A stretch of DNA of 64,000 nucleotides, taken from Deltaproteobacteria bacterium. GTDB taxonomy: Bacteria > Myxococcota_A > UBA9160 > SZUA-336. Positions 1 through 9,542 of the stretch are shown here, piece by piece. Made by a program: the position numbers and the translations under genes. Numbering within the stretch: position 1 is the first letter of the stretch; each line of letters starts with the position of its first letter. Under the pieces are notes generated by a model. The model was given only the letters and a program-made list of their open reading frames with translations. It did no database searches and was not told where the DNA came from. The stretch is taken from the NCBI GenBank assembly GCA_029261895.1, contig JAJDAK010000041.1, forward strand, positions 1 to 64,000. Direction: 5' to 3'.

Positions 1-420
1 TCGGATCAGAACATGCCAGGACTGAAAGGCACAGATTTTCTCGCGGAGGTCCGCCGACGCTGGCCCGGCACCGTACGCATCATGCTTACAGGGGACACCG
101 ATCAGGAGGTCGCGAAGCGGGCCATCAATGACGGCGAAATCTATCGTTTCTTCACCAAACCCAGGTCGAGCGAGGAACTCGCCTTTGACATTTGGGGCGC
201 GCTCGATGTGGCACGACTCAAGCGCGAGAGCGCTACTATGTTGCATTGCCTTCGGGAACAGAGGCATCAGCTGGAGTGGATTGAGCAGGAGCATCCGGGG
301 ATCACGCACGTGGATCAAGATGAGAAGGGTAGGATCGTGATCAAGCCCGAGGATGTTCCCGATGATCTCGAAGCGTTCATCGCCGAGCTCCGCGCAGAGC
401 TTGAGCGATTCGGCAGATGA
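1..420 (+). CDS. Response regulator receiver domain, 5'-truncated
   Basis: The frame is open from base 1, so the gene starts upstream of the window. The visible 139 residues begin SDQNMPGLKG, the typical segment after the phospho-acceptor Asp of CheY-like receivers. IMLTGD supplies the conserved Thr and FFTKP the conserved Lys-Pro. The Asp itself must lie upstream. After the receiver comes a helical tail of about 70 residues (LREQRHQLEWIEQ, then an acidic/basic C-terminus) with no DNA-binding or enzymatic output domain visible. The stop overlaps the ATG of the histidine kinase by 4 nt (ATGA), so the two are translationally coupled and presumably form a two-component or phosphorelay pair. Output is unknown; a single-domain receiver acting by protein contact is the simplest reading. 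Confidence 0.85.
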   Translation, partial: SDQNMPGLKGTDFLAEVRRRWPGTVRIMLTGDTDQEVAKRAINDGEIYRFFTKPRSSEELAFDIWGALDVARLKRESATMLHCLREQRHQLEWIEQEHPGITHVDQDEKGRIVIKPEDVPDDLEAFIAELRAELERFGR

Positions 421-2486
421 TGAAGGACCTACGAGTTCGTATCACGTCGTTTGTCGAACGGCATGTAGCCATTCTTTTGATCGTGATGATGTTTCTTGGG
501 CTCGGTGCGACCCTTCTGAATCAACAGCACACCCAGAAGCAGCTGATACGGCAGATCGCCGTCCATCATGCCAAAGCCTATTCTACGATACTCGAGCAGT
601 TTCGTACGCTCTACACCTCTGAGGTCGTGGAACGTGTCCGGTCTATGGGGGTTGAAGTCCGGCACGACTACACGAACAAGGAGGGTGCGATTCCGCTTCC
701 CGCGACATTCACCATGCTGCTTGGCTCCAGCCTGATTCCAAACCAAGTTGCTGGAGCGTCGCGACTCTACAGCGCCTATCCGTTCCCATGGCGTGAAAAG
801 GAAGGCGGGCTCAGCGACGACTTTTCGCGCGCGGCGTGGGCGAGCCTGACACAAGATCCGGAGTCTTCGTTCTTTCGCTTTGAGGAGGACGAACATGGAT
901 CCATGCTCCGTTATGCGACGGCAGATCGAATGCGCGGGAGCTGTGTGAATTGTCATAACTCGCACGCGGACACACCAAAGAATGACTGGAAGGTAGGAGA
1001 CGTTCGAGGCGTGCTCGAAGTGACGGTCCCGCTCGAACGGCATAGCCAAGCAGCGATGGCCCTTCAGCAACAACATGTACCCTTACTCCTTGTGCTCACG
1101 ATCCTCGGCGGTTGCGGGATCTTTCTCCTCATTGCTGTCTTACGTAAGCACAGTGTCGAGAGGGAGGGCTTGGTTCAGCGCGATAGCTACGCCAAACAAC
1201 TGGAGTCCGAGGCGAAACGGAGGAAACTCGTGGAGGTCGCGGTTGAGCACCTTGACGAGATGGTCATGATCACCGATATCGATGGAAAGATCAGCTATGC
1301 AAACCCCGCGGTGGTTCGAATCACTGGATATCCACTAGAAGAGTTGATAGGAAACACAACCCGCATTCTAAACAGTGGTCGCCAGGCGCAGGACTTCTAT
1401 CGCGACATGTGGCAAACGATCCTGGCCGGGAAAGTCTGGACGGACTACGTGGTCAACCGTAAGAAGGACGCCACGCTCTTCGAGGAGATACTCACGATTT
1501 CTCCCGTACGAGACTCTTTGGGGAGCATCGTGAACTTCGTCGCTGTGGGGCTCGACGCTACCAAGGAACGGGCGCTCCAGATCCAGCTAAAGCAGGCTCA
1601 GAAGCTCGAAGCGATCGGGCAGCTGGCAGCCGGGATCGCACACGAAATCAATACACCGACCCAGTATGTTGGAGATAATACGCGATTCCTCAACGAGTCT
1701 TTCCTGAAGCTCCTTCAGCTACATGAGGAGTACGGTATGTTGCTCGAAGCCGTGAAGTCCGGGACTGCGGACGCCGCACTCGTCGAGAAAATCGAGACGA
1801 AACGGGACGAGGCAGACCTCGATTTCTTGTTTCAGGAGATCCCCAAGGCTATTTGCGAATCCCTCGAAGGGATCGATCGAGTGACGCAGATTGTTCGTGC
1901 GATGAAAGACTTCTCCCACCCTGGAAGTGACGGCAAGAAAAACACCGATATCAATAACGCGCTGGAGAGCACGATCTCTGTAAGCCGAAACGAGTGGAAA
2001 TACGTAGCTGAAGTGATTACCGATTTCGACGCCTTGCTTCCCGAACTACCCTGCTACCCAGCCGAGCTCAACCAAGTGTTCTTGAACCTGATCGTGAACG
2101 CCGCGCATGCGATCGGCGGCACGGATAAGCAAGACCAGTGTGAGAAGGGCGTGATCGAGATTGGGACGCAATGCCAGGGAAACTACGTCGAAGTCAGGAT
2201 CGCCGACTCAGGTTCCGGAATCCCCGAGGAGATTCGAGACCGGATCTTCGACCCGTTCTTTACCACCAAGGAAGTAGGTAAGGGCACAGGTCAGGGGTTG
2301 GCCATCGTGCATTCAGTGGTCGTGGAGCAGCACGGTGGGACCATTCGGGTGGATAGTGAACCGGGCCGCGGTACGACCTTCATCATTCGCCTGCCGATTG
2401 AGGTCGCGGCTTCCGAGGTGAAAACGATATCTCCGAGCTCCGACCTGGGTCTGGGTCTGGGTCTTAACAACGGTGACCCGGTCTAG
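417..2486 (+). CDS. Membrane sensor histidine kinase with CxxCH (DUF3365-type) sensor and PAS domain
   Basis: 689 residues. Order: short cytoplasmic start, transmembrane helix about 15-35, periplasmic domain about 36-220 with a c-type heme motif C176-VN-C179-H180 as in Tll0287/DUF3365 sensors, second transmembrane helix about 222-244, PAS domain about 275-385, HisKA with [16 protein letters not shown] (phospho-acceptor H409), and HATPase_c with N-box [17 protein letters not shown] and [13 protein letters not shown]. It should autophosphorylate in response to a periplasmic signal, plausibly redox or a small gas given the heme motif (inference), and pass phosphate to the upstream receiver. Start: the first of two consecutive ATGs gives a 4-nt overlap with the receiver stop. 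The C-terminus contains a Gly-Leu run from a small hexanucleotide repeat. Confidence 0.93.
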   Translation: MMKDLRVRITSFVERHVAILLIVMMFLGLGATLLNQQHTQKQLIRQIAVHHAKAYSTILEQFRTLYTSEVVERVRSMGVEVRHDYTNKEGAIPLPATFTMLLGSSLIPNQVAGASRLYSAYPFPWREKEGGLSDDFSRAAWASLTQDPESSFFRFEEDEHGSMLRYATADRMRGSCVNCHNSHADTPKNDWKVGDVRGVLEVTVPLERHSQAAMALQQQHVPLLLVLTILGGCGIFLLIAVLRKHSVEREGLVQRDSYAKQLESEAKRRKLVEVAVEHLDEMVMITDIDGKISYANPAVVRITGYPLEELIGNTTRILNSGRQAQDFYRDMWQTILAGKVWTDYVVNRKKDATLFEEILTISPVRDSLGSIVNFVAVGLDATKERALQIQLKQAQKLEAIGQLAAGIAHEINTPTQYVGDNTRFLNESFLKLLQLHEEYGMLLEAVKSGTADAALVEKIETKRDEADLDFLFQEIPKAICESLEGIDRVTQIVRAMKDFSHPGSDGKKNTDINNALESTISVSRNEWKYVAEVITDFDALLPELPCYPAELNQVFLNLIVNAAHAIGGTDKQDQCEKGVIEIGTQCQGNYVEVRIADSGSGIPEEIRDRIFDPFFTTKEVGKGTGQGLAIVHSVVVEQHGGTIRVDSEPGRGTTFIIRLPIEVAASEVKTISPSSDLGLGLGLNNGDPV
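2445..2462 (+). repeat. Short tandem hexanucleotide CTGGGT x3
   Basis: Three perfect CTGGGT units in the last codons of the histidine kinase, giving a Leu-Gly run. The unit is a multiple of three, so copy-number change would alter tail length but not frame. Confidence 0.8.
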
Positions 2487-2626
2487 GGATGGTTAGAATC
2501 CCGAGGTTGACAGCGAGTAGAACGGAAGCCGAGGCACCATTTCGAAACCCAATCTCCAACCGACCGGCGCTTTCCCATAGAATGTGGCCCGTAAGGTAGG
2601 GGCCAACCGCCCCTGGGGAGAGGGGC

Positions 2627-5600
2627 ATGAGGAACGAGAGGATTCGCTTCGCGGTGGTAATGGTCGTGGCCGCGGGCGTGTTAGGCGAGACGTGGAGTTC
2701 GCCCGTATTCGCGGGCAGGCGCCCGAGAGACTTCGATCGGCCGGCTCCGGTCCAAGTGACCTCCAATGACGCTCTGAAAGCCGCCGGACAGCTCGGAGAT
2801 GTTCACAAATTGCTGCAGACCTTGCCTCAGATCTGTGATGGCAAGCAGGTTGATCTGACGGGCATTCGACTCGTTGCCAACCTTGGGAACGCGACAGCGA
2901 GCCAGATCGATGCGCGCCTCAAAGCAGCCGAAGATCAGATCAATAAATTGCTTGAAGAGTTCGAAGCTACGCCTGAGGGGCGACAGGCGATTGAAGACTT
3001 CCTCGACGCGGATTCCCCGGAAGAGGCGCTCGAAGAGCTCGATGACACCATCGAGGACCTCGAAAAAGTGATCGAGGGCGCGAACGACATGGGTCAATCG
3101 ATCGAAGGCGTGCGCGCTTCGAAAGAGCTTTACGAAGCCCGCGACAAACTCAAGGAGCTAAAGAAGGCGGTCGAGGATTGGCTCAAATGGGACGCGGAGC
3201 AACGGAAGTTACGCGAAGAACAACTGCGCAGCTCGAACACCGCGGTGAATTGCCCGGATCCCAATTCGGTCTCGAAAGTTGAAGTGCTTCGCGGCGCCGT
3301 GGGTACTGCAAGCCTCAACTGGCAGCTCCGCGATTACAGCGCAGGCGTCGAGTCCAAGAACTGGAACGAGATTTACGTCGGCGACCGCTACAACTTCTCC
3401 AACTACGTCGACTTTCGTTACACCTACGAGATTGAGGAACTCGCGCCCGAGCCCGCCGTGGTTCCTAACCCTGGCCTCAGTAACGCGTGGACTGGGATGG
3501 CGCCGATCAACTTTCCGGAAGTGAATCTGGAATGGAGACCGCTCAGCGAGTACGACCCGCGCATCATGGCCTTTCCGAATCACGCGTACCTACCTGAAGA
3601 ATTCAACGTGAAAGTGGGCAACTCGTATGTTTACAACGACGATGTCGATCCGTTCCTGAAAGACGATGCCGGCGAAACTATGTTCTACGCAAAAGCAAAG
3701 TATTCATTTGGTGGGATCTCGGCGTCGCTCGATTATAAGTTTGCAGATGAGTTCCATGAGACGCTGCGGGGTCCACAGGGTACGCTCTTCGGTCGCCAAT
3801 CTTTGGATGCGGTCGTCATGCCCTTCAATCAGAACTTCGATCCCTTCCTTCTAAACGGCATCGGGAAAGGCTCGTCGATGGGGATTGGTCCTCTCGATCT
3901 GATCTTAGTCAAGCCGCTTTGTTACAAAACGACCGGCAGCCTAGCGGGCGAAGTAAATTGGGGCGCGATTCCAGCAGACTCCTGGGCTTTCTCGTTTCCC
4001 TGTAGTCCAGATCCAGCAGAACAACAGACCGCGGTGGACGAAGCGATCAAGCGCATCGAAAGCGATGGTTTTGGCTCGTATGCGGGCAAGGATGGCTACG
4101 AGATGTTCGCCATCGGCGTGGATGCGAACTTTATGTGCGGCGGACGCTATCGAATCCCGAAGGCAGTCGGCAATCCTTGCGACATGCCGAAAGTCGACTT
4201 CGTCGAGTGGGCCTTTGCTCGCGGGCTCTTCGTAGAATCACGGCCGGGTCGGAAGCGACCGAAGCTTCCTGCCAAACGTAAAGGCGACGGACCCAATGAT
4301 CTCTACCTGCATACGCAGGGAACTTGGGGCCAAAAGGGGCCCGATCTCTGGGCGCTGAAACGTATTGGCCTACCACTGCCACCGGTCGAGGGTCCGTTCT
4401 ATAGGCGTCGAGAGGGTAAGCCGGTCATCGTCGCGGTTGTAGACACCGGTGTGGACTTCGGGCATCCGGAGTTGTTTCGACGTTTTTGGTACAACCAGGG
4501 CGAGGTCGCGAACAACGGCATCGACGACGATAAGAACGGCTTTGTCGATGACACCTTCGGTTGGAACTTCGCGTACAACAGTAACGATGTGCGCGATGAC
4601 AACGGACACGGGACTTTTGTGTCGGGGATTATTGCCGCGCAGAGCAATAACGGAATCGGAATTGCGGGAATCAATCCCTGGGCCCGGCTTATGTCGCTCA
4701 AAGTTGCCGAGTTCAACGGCCATACCGACAGCGTCTTTGTCGCGCGTGCGATCGCTTACGCGGCAGAAAATGGTGCTCGCGTGATCAACGTGAGCATTGG
4801 CGGGCGCAGCGTCTCGGCGATCGAGAAGAACGCGATCGCATTGGCGGCGCATCATGGTGCACTCGTGGTGGTGGCGGCAGGTAACTCCGCCGTCAATACC
4901 AGCGACATCTCGCCGGCGGGAATTCCGGGGGCGATCACCGTGACCGCAACTGGACCCGATGATTACCGCGCGCCTTTTTCGAATTTTGGCGACAGCGTTG
5001 ACTTGGCGGCGCCAGGTGTTGACATCCTATCGCTGCGCGGACTCCAGACTGATATCCACCTGACTCAGATCGAAGGCTACAAACCTGGGGATGCCATCGT
5101 GGGCACCGATAAACAGTTCTACCTGAGTTCGGGAACTTCGTTCTCCGCACCCTTCGTGACCGGCGTCGCGTCGTTGCTCTTTGCCTTGCGCCCAGAACTG
5201 ACTGCCGAACAGGTACGCCGGATGATTCTCAACTCGGCACGTGATATCGAGGGACCGGGTGTAGATCACTTTACCGGCTACGGCCTGATCGACGCCCGAG
5301 CGGCGCTGGCCGCAGACCCGGAGTTTTTTGTTTCGCCGTTCATCCGTAGCGTGTCCCTGGCCGAGGAAGGCGGAAAAACTTTGATTCGTGTTTCTGGCGA
5401 CGCCGATGCGGATCGATTTGCCAAAGCTTGGTTGGAATCGGGCGAGGGCAAGGCGCCGAAGAAATGGCGCGCCGTGGGTACGCCCATGGACACGCCTGTT
5501 CGAGATGGAACCTTGGCTTTAGTCGATCCGGGTCAGCTGGGATCCGGAGGCAAGTACATGCTACGACTTGTCGTCGAACACAAGAGCGGCTTCCAGCGCG

Positions 5601-5629
5601 AACACCGCTACAAACTGGATCTCCAATAG
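2627..5629 (+). CDS. Secreted subtilisin-like (S8) serine protease with long unrecognised N-terminal region
   Basis: 1000 residues. A weak signal sequence is seen at about 5-25 (FAVVMVVAAGVLG). Residues about 60-210 are charged and helical, likely coiled coil. Residues about 210-580 contain no family I recognise. The C-terminal 410 residues are a peptidase S8 domain with the full triad: D606 in VAVVDTGVDFGHPEL, H661 in NGHGTFVSG and S838 in SGTSFSAPF. The oxyanion Asn region reads VVVAAGNSA. A domain of about 90 residues follows the protease. It probably cleaves proteins outside the cytoplasm. The start ATG follows a purine-rich GGGGAGAGGGG stretch that can act as Shine-Dalgarno. The cytochrome c peroxidase begins 3 nt after its stop, so the two are co-transcribed. 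The N-terminal 580 residues are much longer than a usual S8 propeptide. Confidence 0.92.
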   Translation: MRNERIRFAVVMVVAAGVLGETWSSPVFAGRRPRDFDRPAPVQVTSNDALKAAGQLGDVHKLLQTLPQICDGKQVDLTGIRLVANLGNATASQIDARLKAAEDQINKLLEEFEATPEGRQAIEDFLDADSPEEALEELDDTIEDLEKVIEGANDMGQSIEGVRASKELYEARDKLKELKKAVEDWLKWDAEQRKLREEQLRSSNTAVNCPDPNSVSKVEVLRGAVGTASLNWQLRDYSAGVESKNWNEIYVGDRYNFSNYVDFRYTYEIEELAPEPAVVPNPGLSNAWTGMAPINFPEVNLEWRPLSEYDPRIMAFPNHAYLPEEFNVKVGNSYVYNDDVDPFLKDDAGETMFYAKAKYSFGGISASLDYKFADEFHETLRGPQGTLFGRQSLDAVVMPFNQNFDPFLLNGIGKGSSMGIGPLDLILVKPLCYKTTGSLAGEVNWGAIPADSWAFSFPCSPDPAEQQTAVDEAIKRIESDGFGSYAGKDGYEMFAIGVDANFMCGGRYRIPKAVGNPCDMPKVDFVEWAFARGLFVESRPGRKRPKLPAKRKGDGPNDLYLHTQGTWGQKGPDLWALKRIGLPLPPVEGPFYRRREGKPVIVAVVDTGVDFGHPELFRRFWYNQGEVANNGIDDDKNGFVDDTFGWNFAYNSNDVRDDNGHGTFVSGIIAAQSNNGIGIAGINPWARLMSLKVAEFNGHTDSVFVARAIAYAAENGARVINVSIGGRSVSAIEKNAIALAAHHGALVVVAAGNSAVNTSDISPAGIPGAITVTATGPDDYRAPFSNFGDSVDLAAPGVDILSLRGLQTDIHLTQIEGYKPGDAIVGTDKQFYLSSGTSFSAPFVTGVASLLFALRPELTAEQVRRMILNSARDIEGPGVDHFTGYGLIDARAALAADPEFFVSPFIRSVSLAEEGGKTLIRVSGDADADRFAKAWLESGEGKAPKKWRAVGTPMDTPVRDGTLALVDPGQLGSGGKYMLRLVVEHKSGFQREHRYKLDLQ

Positions 5630-5632
5630 CGT

Positions 5633-6886
5633 ATGCGTTTTAGAGGTTTCGCTCCCTTATTGTGCTGCGTGACCCTATGGCTTGGTGCAGAAGCTGGCGA
5701 GTTCAACGATAAGGATCGATTGTGGATTCTGCAGCATGCGCCGCTCGGCGAACCTCCCGCGGACCCAACGAATGCCGTTGCCGACGACCGACGTGCGGCC
5801 GCATTAGGTCGACGCCTCTTCTTTGAGCCGAGGCTCTCGGGAGATGGCACGCGTTCGTGCGCGAGTTGTCACGACCCGAATCGGGACTGGAGCGACGGCA
5901 AGATACTTTCCGACGGAGCAGCGCCCGGCCGACGCCATACACCCAGTCTTTGGAACGTCGCCTTCGCACGCTGGTTCTTCTGGGACGGACGTGCCGATTC
6001 TCTCTGGTCTCAAGCGTTGCAACCGATCGAAAGTGATGCAGAGCTTGCGGGCGATCGCCTTTCTGTCTACCGCTTGATCGGCCAGGATTCGATGTTGCGC
6101 GATGAGTACGTCGCGATATTTGCCGACTATCCTGAAGTCACAGAGCGTCCGCATTTTTCGCAGCTCACGTCGACGGATCAGCTTAAAGTCAATCGCGTCT
6201 TTTCGAACTTGGGCAAAGCGATCGCCGCATTCGAACGCACGATCGTGACTTCGGATTCGCGCTTCGATCGATTCGTCGCAGACCTGCGAAGTGGGACGAC
6301 GGCTGAATCCAACGCGCTCAACGCAGAAGAGAAGGCGGGACTGCGAATCTTCGTCGGAAAAGGCCAGTGCCGCTTCTGTCACGTGGGTCCCGAGTTTAGT
6401 GACAGTGAATTTCATAATCTTGAATTGCCGACGCGAAAGGGCGCCGCCTTAGATCTAGGCCGACAGCAGGGGATTGCGGAACTATTGGAGGATCCATTTC
6501 ACAGCCGTGGGGTCTACAGCGACGATACCGAAGGCCGCGCTGCGCTGCTGAAGCATGCGGGATACGTGTCCTCCATTCCCGGGCCCGATTCGGGTCGCGC
6601 GCTCGCGCTCGTGGAGTCCGAGGAACAAACGCGAGGCGCATTTCGTACGCCGACCCTACGCAATGTCGCCCGGACGGCGCCGTACATGCACGATGGTCGG
6701 TTCTCCACGTTACGCGAAGTCATCGACTACTACACCCAGCTCGAAGCTGACTTTGTCGCGGGCCCTTATCGTCATGCGGTGCACTTTCCGCTCGAGCTCA
6801 GCGATACTGAGATTGCTGCGCTGGTCGCCTTCCTCGGTACCCTAAGTTCTAGCGAGTCACCGCAGGAATCATTTGGTAGCGATTGA
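5633..6886 (+). CDS. Di-heme cytochrome c peroxidase / MauG family protein
   Basis: 417 residues with a signal peptide (about 1-22, ending GAEAG). Two heme c attachment motifs are visible, C76-AS-C79-H80 and C246-RF-C249-H250, the spacing expected for the two-domain CCP/MauG family. Family-typical segments TPSLWNVAF.RWFFWDGR and FRTPTLRNVARTAPYMHDG are present. It is predicted to be periplasmic and to reduce H2O2 or carry out a MauG-like oxidation with electrons from a small c-type cytochrome. It lies 3 nt after the subtilase gene, an unusual partnership; the pair may be processed or secreted together, or simply share a promoter. Substrate cannot be told from sequence. Confidence 0.92.
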   Translation: MRFRGFAPLLCCVTLWLGAEAGEFNDKDRLWILQHAPLGEPPADPTNAVADDRRAAALGRRLFFEPRLSGDGTRSCASCHDPNRDWSDGKILSDGAAPGRRHTPSLWNVAFARWFFWDGRADSLWSQALQPIESDAELAGDRLSVYRLIGQDSMLRDEYVAIFADYPEVTERPHFSQLTSTDQLKVNRVFSNLGKAIAAFERTIVTSDSRFDRFVADLRSGTTAESNALNAEEKAGLRIFVGKGQCRFCHVGPEFSDSEFHNLELPTRKGAALDLGRQQGIAELLEDPFHSRGVYSDDTEGRAALLKHAGYVSSIPGPDSGRALALVESEEQTRGAFRTPTLRNVARTAPYMHDGRFSTLREVIDYYTQLEADFVAGPYRHAVHFPLELSDTEIAALVAFLGTLSSSESPQESFGSD

Positions 6887-7031
6887 ACATCTCCTTCCGG
6901 TAACGCAACCCCTCGTGGATCGCATTGATCTACATCGAGAACCATACGACTGTTTCATGTTCAATAGCGGCACAACTTTCTATATACGTCCGAATACATA
7001 AATCTGATTAGTTCATCGTGTCCCGTTTCTG

Positions 7032-7037
7032 TACAAT
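7032..7037 (+). promoter_or_regulatory. Candidate -10 box for solo-RHS gene 1
   Basis: TACAAT lies so that the predicted transcription start (about 7044) is only about 8 nt before the ATG at 7052. No clear -35 consensus and no Shine-Dalgarno is seen. The same short or absent leader is seen for genes at 13424, 18873 and 33155. Confidence 0.4.
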
Positions 7038-7051
7038 CGTGCGCCTCAGTT

Positions 7052-8119
7052 ATGGGGCCACATACGATGATAAAATTCGGAGTACTACTCGGTGTCTTTG
7101 TGCTGAACGCGGCGACTTCCTCCCAAGCGGTGGAATACCGGTTCTATCATCCGGATCCGCTGGGCTCGAACGTAGTGGTGACGAACCGTACGGGCGAAGT
7201 CGTTCAGCGTACCGTGTACACGCCCTACGGTGAGCCACGTTCGATCGTGAACAGCAGCGGACAATCGATCGAGCCAAGCGCCGATGCTGTACGTCATCTC
7301 TTCACCGGCCAGGAACATGATCCTGAAAGCGGGCTCCACTATTTGAGTGCGCGCTACTACGATCCCTTCGTGGGCAAGTTTCTTTCGGTTGATCCCGAAC
7401 TCAGAAACCTCGGTATCACGTTCAGTGCGATTCAGACAGCACCGGGGAATCTTAATGCTCATTCCTATGCGCTTAATCGTCCGACAGTTCTGATTGATCC
7501 CACGGGTCGCTTTCCCCAGCAGGGGTCCAACGAAGCCCCCCCGTCAAGTTCTCAGCAGCAGGAGGTACCCGTAATTCGCCAGAACACACGAGACCTCGTT
7601 AAGAGTCTTATGCAGGCCATCACGGAATCTAAACAACTCAGATTCAATTCGAAGCTCTTCGTAACGGGGGATCCGCAGCCAGTGGAGGAGATGTTACAGG
7701 ATATCGAGCGACTCCAGGACGGAGTCGAGCTCGTCCAAAACGCGGAGCAAAATCCTGACGGACGTACAGTCGTCGTGGTCGACGACGCGAACTCGGTACC
7801 GATCACCTACGTCTTTGATCTCCCAACGGGAGAAACCATCGCCGTAGTCGTAATAAGTTCGAAGATGGGCATGGTCCTGCCCGACGGTTCTATCTTTAAT
7901 AGCGCCGACCAACTCGCGCACGAGCTGGGTCACGCACGCGACAGGGAAGATATGGAGATGCTGTCCAGTACGCCATCAGGGCCCTATCGCATCGCTGGTG
8001 AATACAGCCCGATGGAGTTTGTTGATGCGCCGCGCGCAATGAGTTTGGGCAATACGATCCGTCCGATGGATCGCCGCAAGCTGCCCAGGATTTCGATGCC
8101 TTGCCCGACGTGTCGATAG
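7052..8119 (+). CDS. Solo-RHS 1: secreted RHS core with HELGH metallopeptidase-like C-terminus
   Basis: 355 residues. Signal peptide (about 1-26, ending SSQA), then a single RHS core of about 100 residues starting YRFYHPDPLGSN, with HLFTGQEHDPES and ARYYDPFVGKFLSVDP, ending at YALNRPTVLIDPTG. There are no upstream YD repeats. The rest (about 150-355) is unlike the other copies and holds LAHELGHARDRED (H290, E291, H294), a zincin-type HExxH motif preceded by a mixed beta-rich stretch. The third zinc ligand is not certain; an Asp or Glu follows within ten residues. By analogy with polymorphic toxins, the core would present or release a variable effector domain, here a putative metallopeptidase. 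The ATG at 7067 is an alternative start. The gene ends before a decayed SGNH gene and no immunity-like gene follows. Confidence 0.85.
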   Translation: MGPHTMIKFGVLLGVFVLNAATSSQAVEYRFYHPDPLGSNVVVTNRTGEVVQRTVYTPYGEPRSIVNSSGQSIEPSADAVRHLFTGQEHDPESGLHYLSARYYDPFVGKFLSVDPELRNLGITFSAIQTAPGNLNAHSYALNRPTVLIDPTGRFPQQGSNEAPPSSSQQQEVPVIRQNTRDLVKSLMQAITESKQLRFNSKLFVTGDPQPVEEMLQDIERLQDGVELVQNAEQNPDGRTVVVVDDANSVPITYVFDLPTGETIAVVVISSKMGMVLPDGSIFNSADQLAHELGHARDREDMEMLSSTPSGPYRIAGEYSPMEFVDAPRAMSLGNTIRPMDRRKLPRISMPCPTCR

Positions 8120-8206
8120 TCGGATTACGCAAGCATCTCCCTCCGTCGAGCACTAGGGGATTGTGACCGTCGCTGGGACACAGAGTTCTTCTAACCTTCG
8201 AGTGAG

Positions 8207-9356
8207 GAGCTCTGGGTTGGAGATGCCTTCGCCGTTCTTGTCTGCCGCAAGACACAGCCGCGACGGTTTCCTGATCTCCCAGATTCGATCTTCAAGTTCG
8301 TCGACGACTGGCAGCTCCCGCGGGCGATGCCCGACCGACCAGTGTGGCGCGCTTCCTCGGTCAGCTGCTGGTTTCTAGCGAGGCCGGCGACGGCGCGCAG
8401 CTTTATCTCCTCGACCAGAAGCTGCAGGTGACCGAGGCGATCGATGTTGGGGCGGCCGTGCTGGATACCAAAGCCAGCCCCGACTACGTCTTCGCCGCCA
8501 CGAGCCACGATGACCACGAGCTGATGATCCTGGACGCGAACTTCCAGCTTATCGGGAGCTACGATGTCCCGGGAAGCGAGGATCCCTGCAGCGTCGTGGT
8601 GGCCTTCGGTGGAGTTTTGCTCGGGATGCCCAGAGGTGACACTCACCTCGTATCGCTCGCTGATCTGAGCCAGCCAATCCTGACCGGCACGATTCAAGCG
8701 AGCTGCTTTCAGGTTGCACAAAGCGCGATTTGGGCCCCTTGGCAGTACAGGATCGGAGCGGTGGACGATCTGATCGGCGATCACCTTCACACACCGCCGC
8801 TGACGATTCCCGACGTCAACGGGGATGGCATCGTGAAGTTTGGTTGCGCGGGGGATTCCAATACGTTCTCGGTTCCCACCCATGTTTCGTGGTGTAAGAA
8901 GCTGGCCGATCTCGTGCTTTGGGAGCACTTCGCCCGCGAGAACAGGTCGCGGTTGGGTGGTACCGTATTGAATGACGGTGCGCGCAGTTACTAGACCTCA
9001 TTGACGAGGGCTCGGATGCCGTCCTCTTTGCCTTCGGGACCAACGATCTAACGACTGAGGCCAACCTAACGATCGAGCAAATCGTCGCTGCCTACGAAGA
9101 CGTCGTGGCGACGGCAGAAGCCGCTGGACTTACGGCCTTCGTGGCGACGACTCCGCCCCAGTACAAAGATGATCCCGAGCCGCAAGCTCGCGTATTAAAG
9201 CTCAACGACGCGCTGCTTCTGGCCTTCCAGCCGGAGCAGCTTGTCGATTTCTACACGGGCTTCTCGCCGGACCTGTTCTCCTCGGATGGGGTCCACCTCA
9301 ACGACGCCGGCCATCAACTGCGCGCCGAGCGCGTCCATGCGGTGATCACCGAGTAG
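8207..9356 (+). pseudogene. Frameshifted SGNH/GDSL hydrolase
   Basis: Coding signal jumps frame at least twice. Residues resembling VGDAFAVLVCRK through PRAMPDRPVW are in frame 2 (about 8207-8345). Frame 1 (about 8344-8990) then carries a beta-rich, propeller-like part and CAGDSNT, the SGNH block I nucleophile motif. Frame 3 (about 8985-9356) carries FAFGTND (block III) and DGVHLNDAGH (block V Asp-His). The three SGNH blocks are therefore in the correct order but in two frames, with the break near 8975-8990. It presumably once encoded an esterase or lipase-like hydrolase. The neighbouring RHS genes are intact, which argues for real decay rather than poor sequence, but an assembly error cannot be excluded. 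Confidence 0.7.
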
Positions 9357-9542
9357 GCTCCGCGCGAAAGACCGAGCGCTAAGTGGATAGAATCATCACG
9401 CAGCTTTCGCCGTAAGGTATTGCTTGAGAACGGCCTCTGTCTCTAAGCGCCGCGTCTTCAACGGGAGAAGACGGAACCTTACCCCGGCGGCGTGGTAGCA
9501 TGGAACAACGGCTGTGTATTTGCTCAACGTAAAAGGTGCCTC

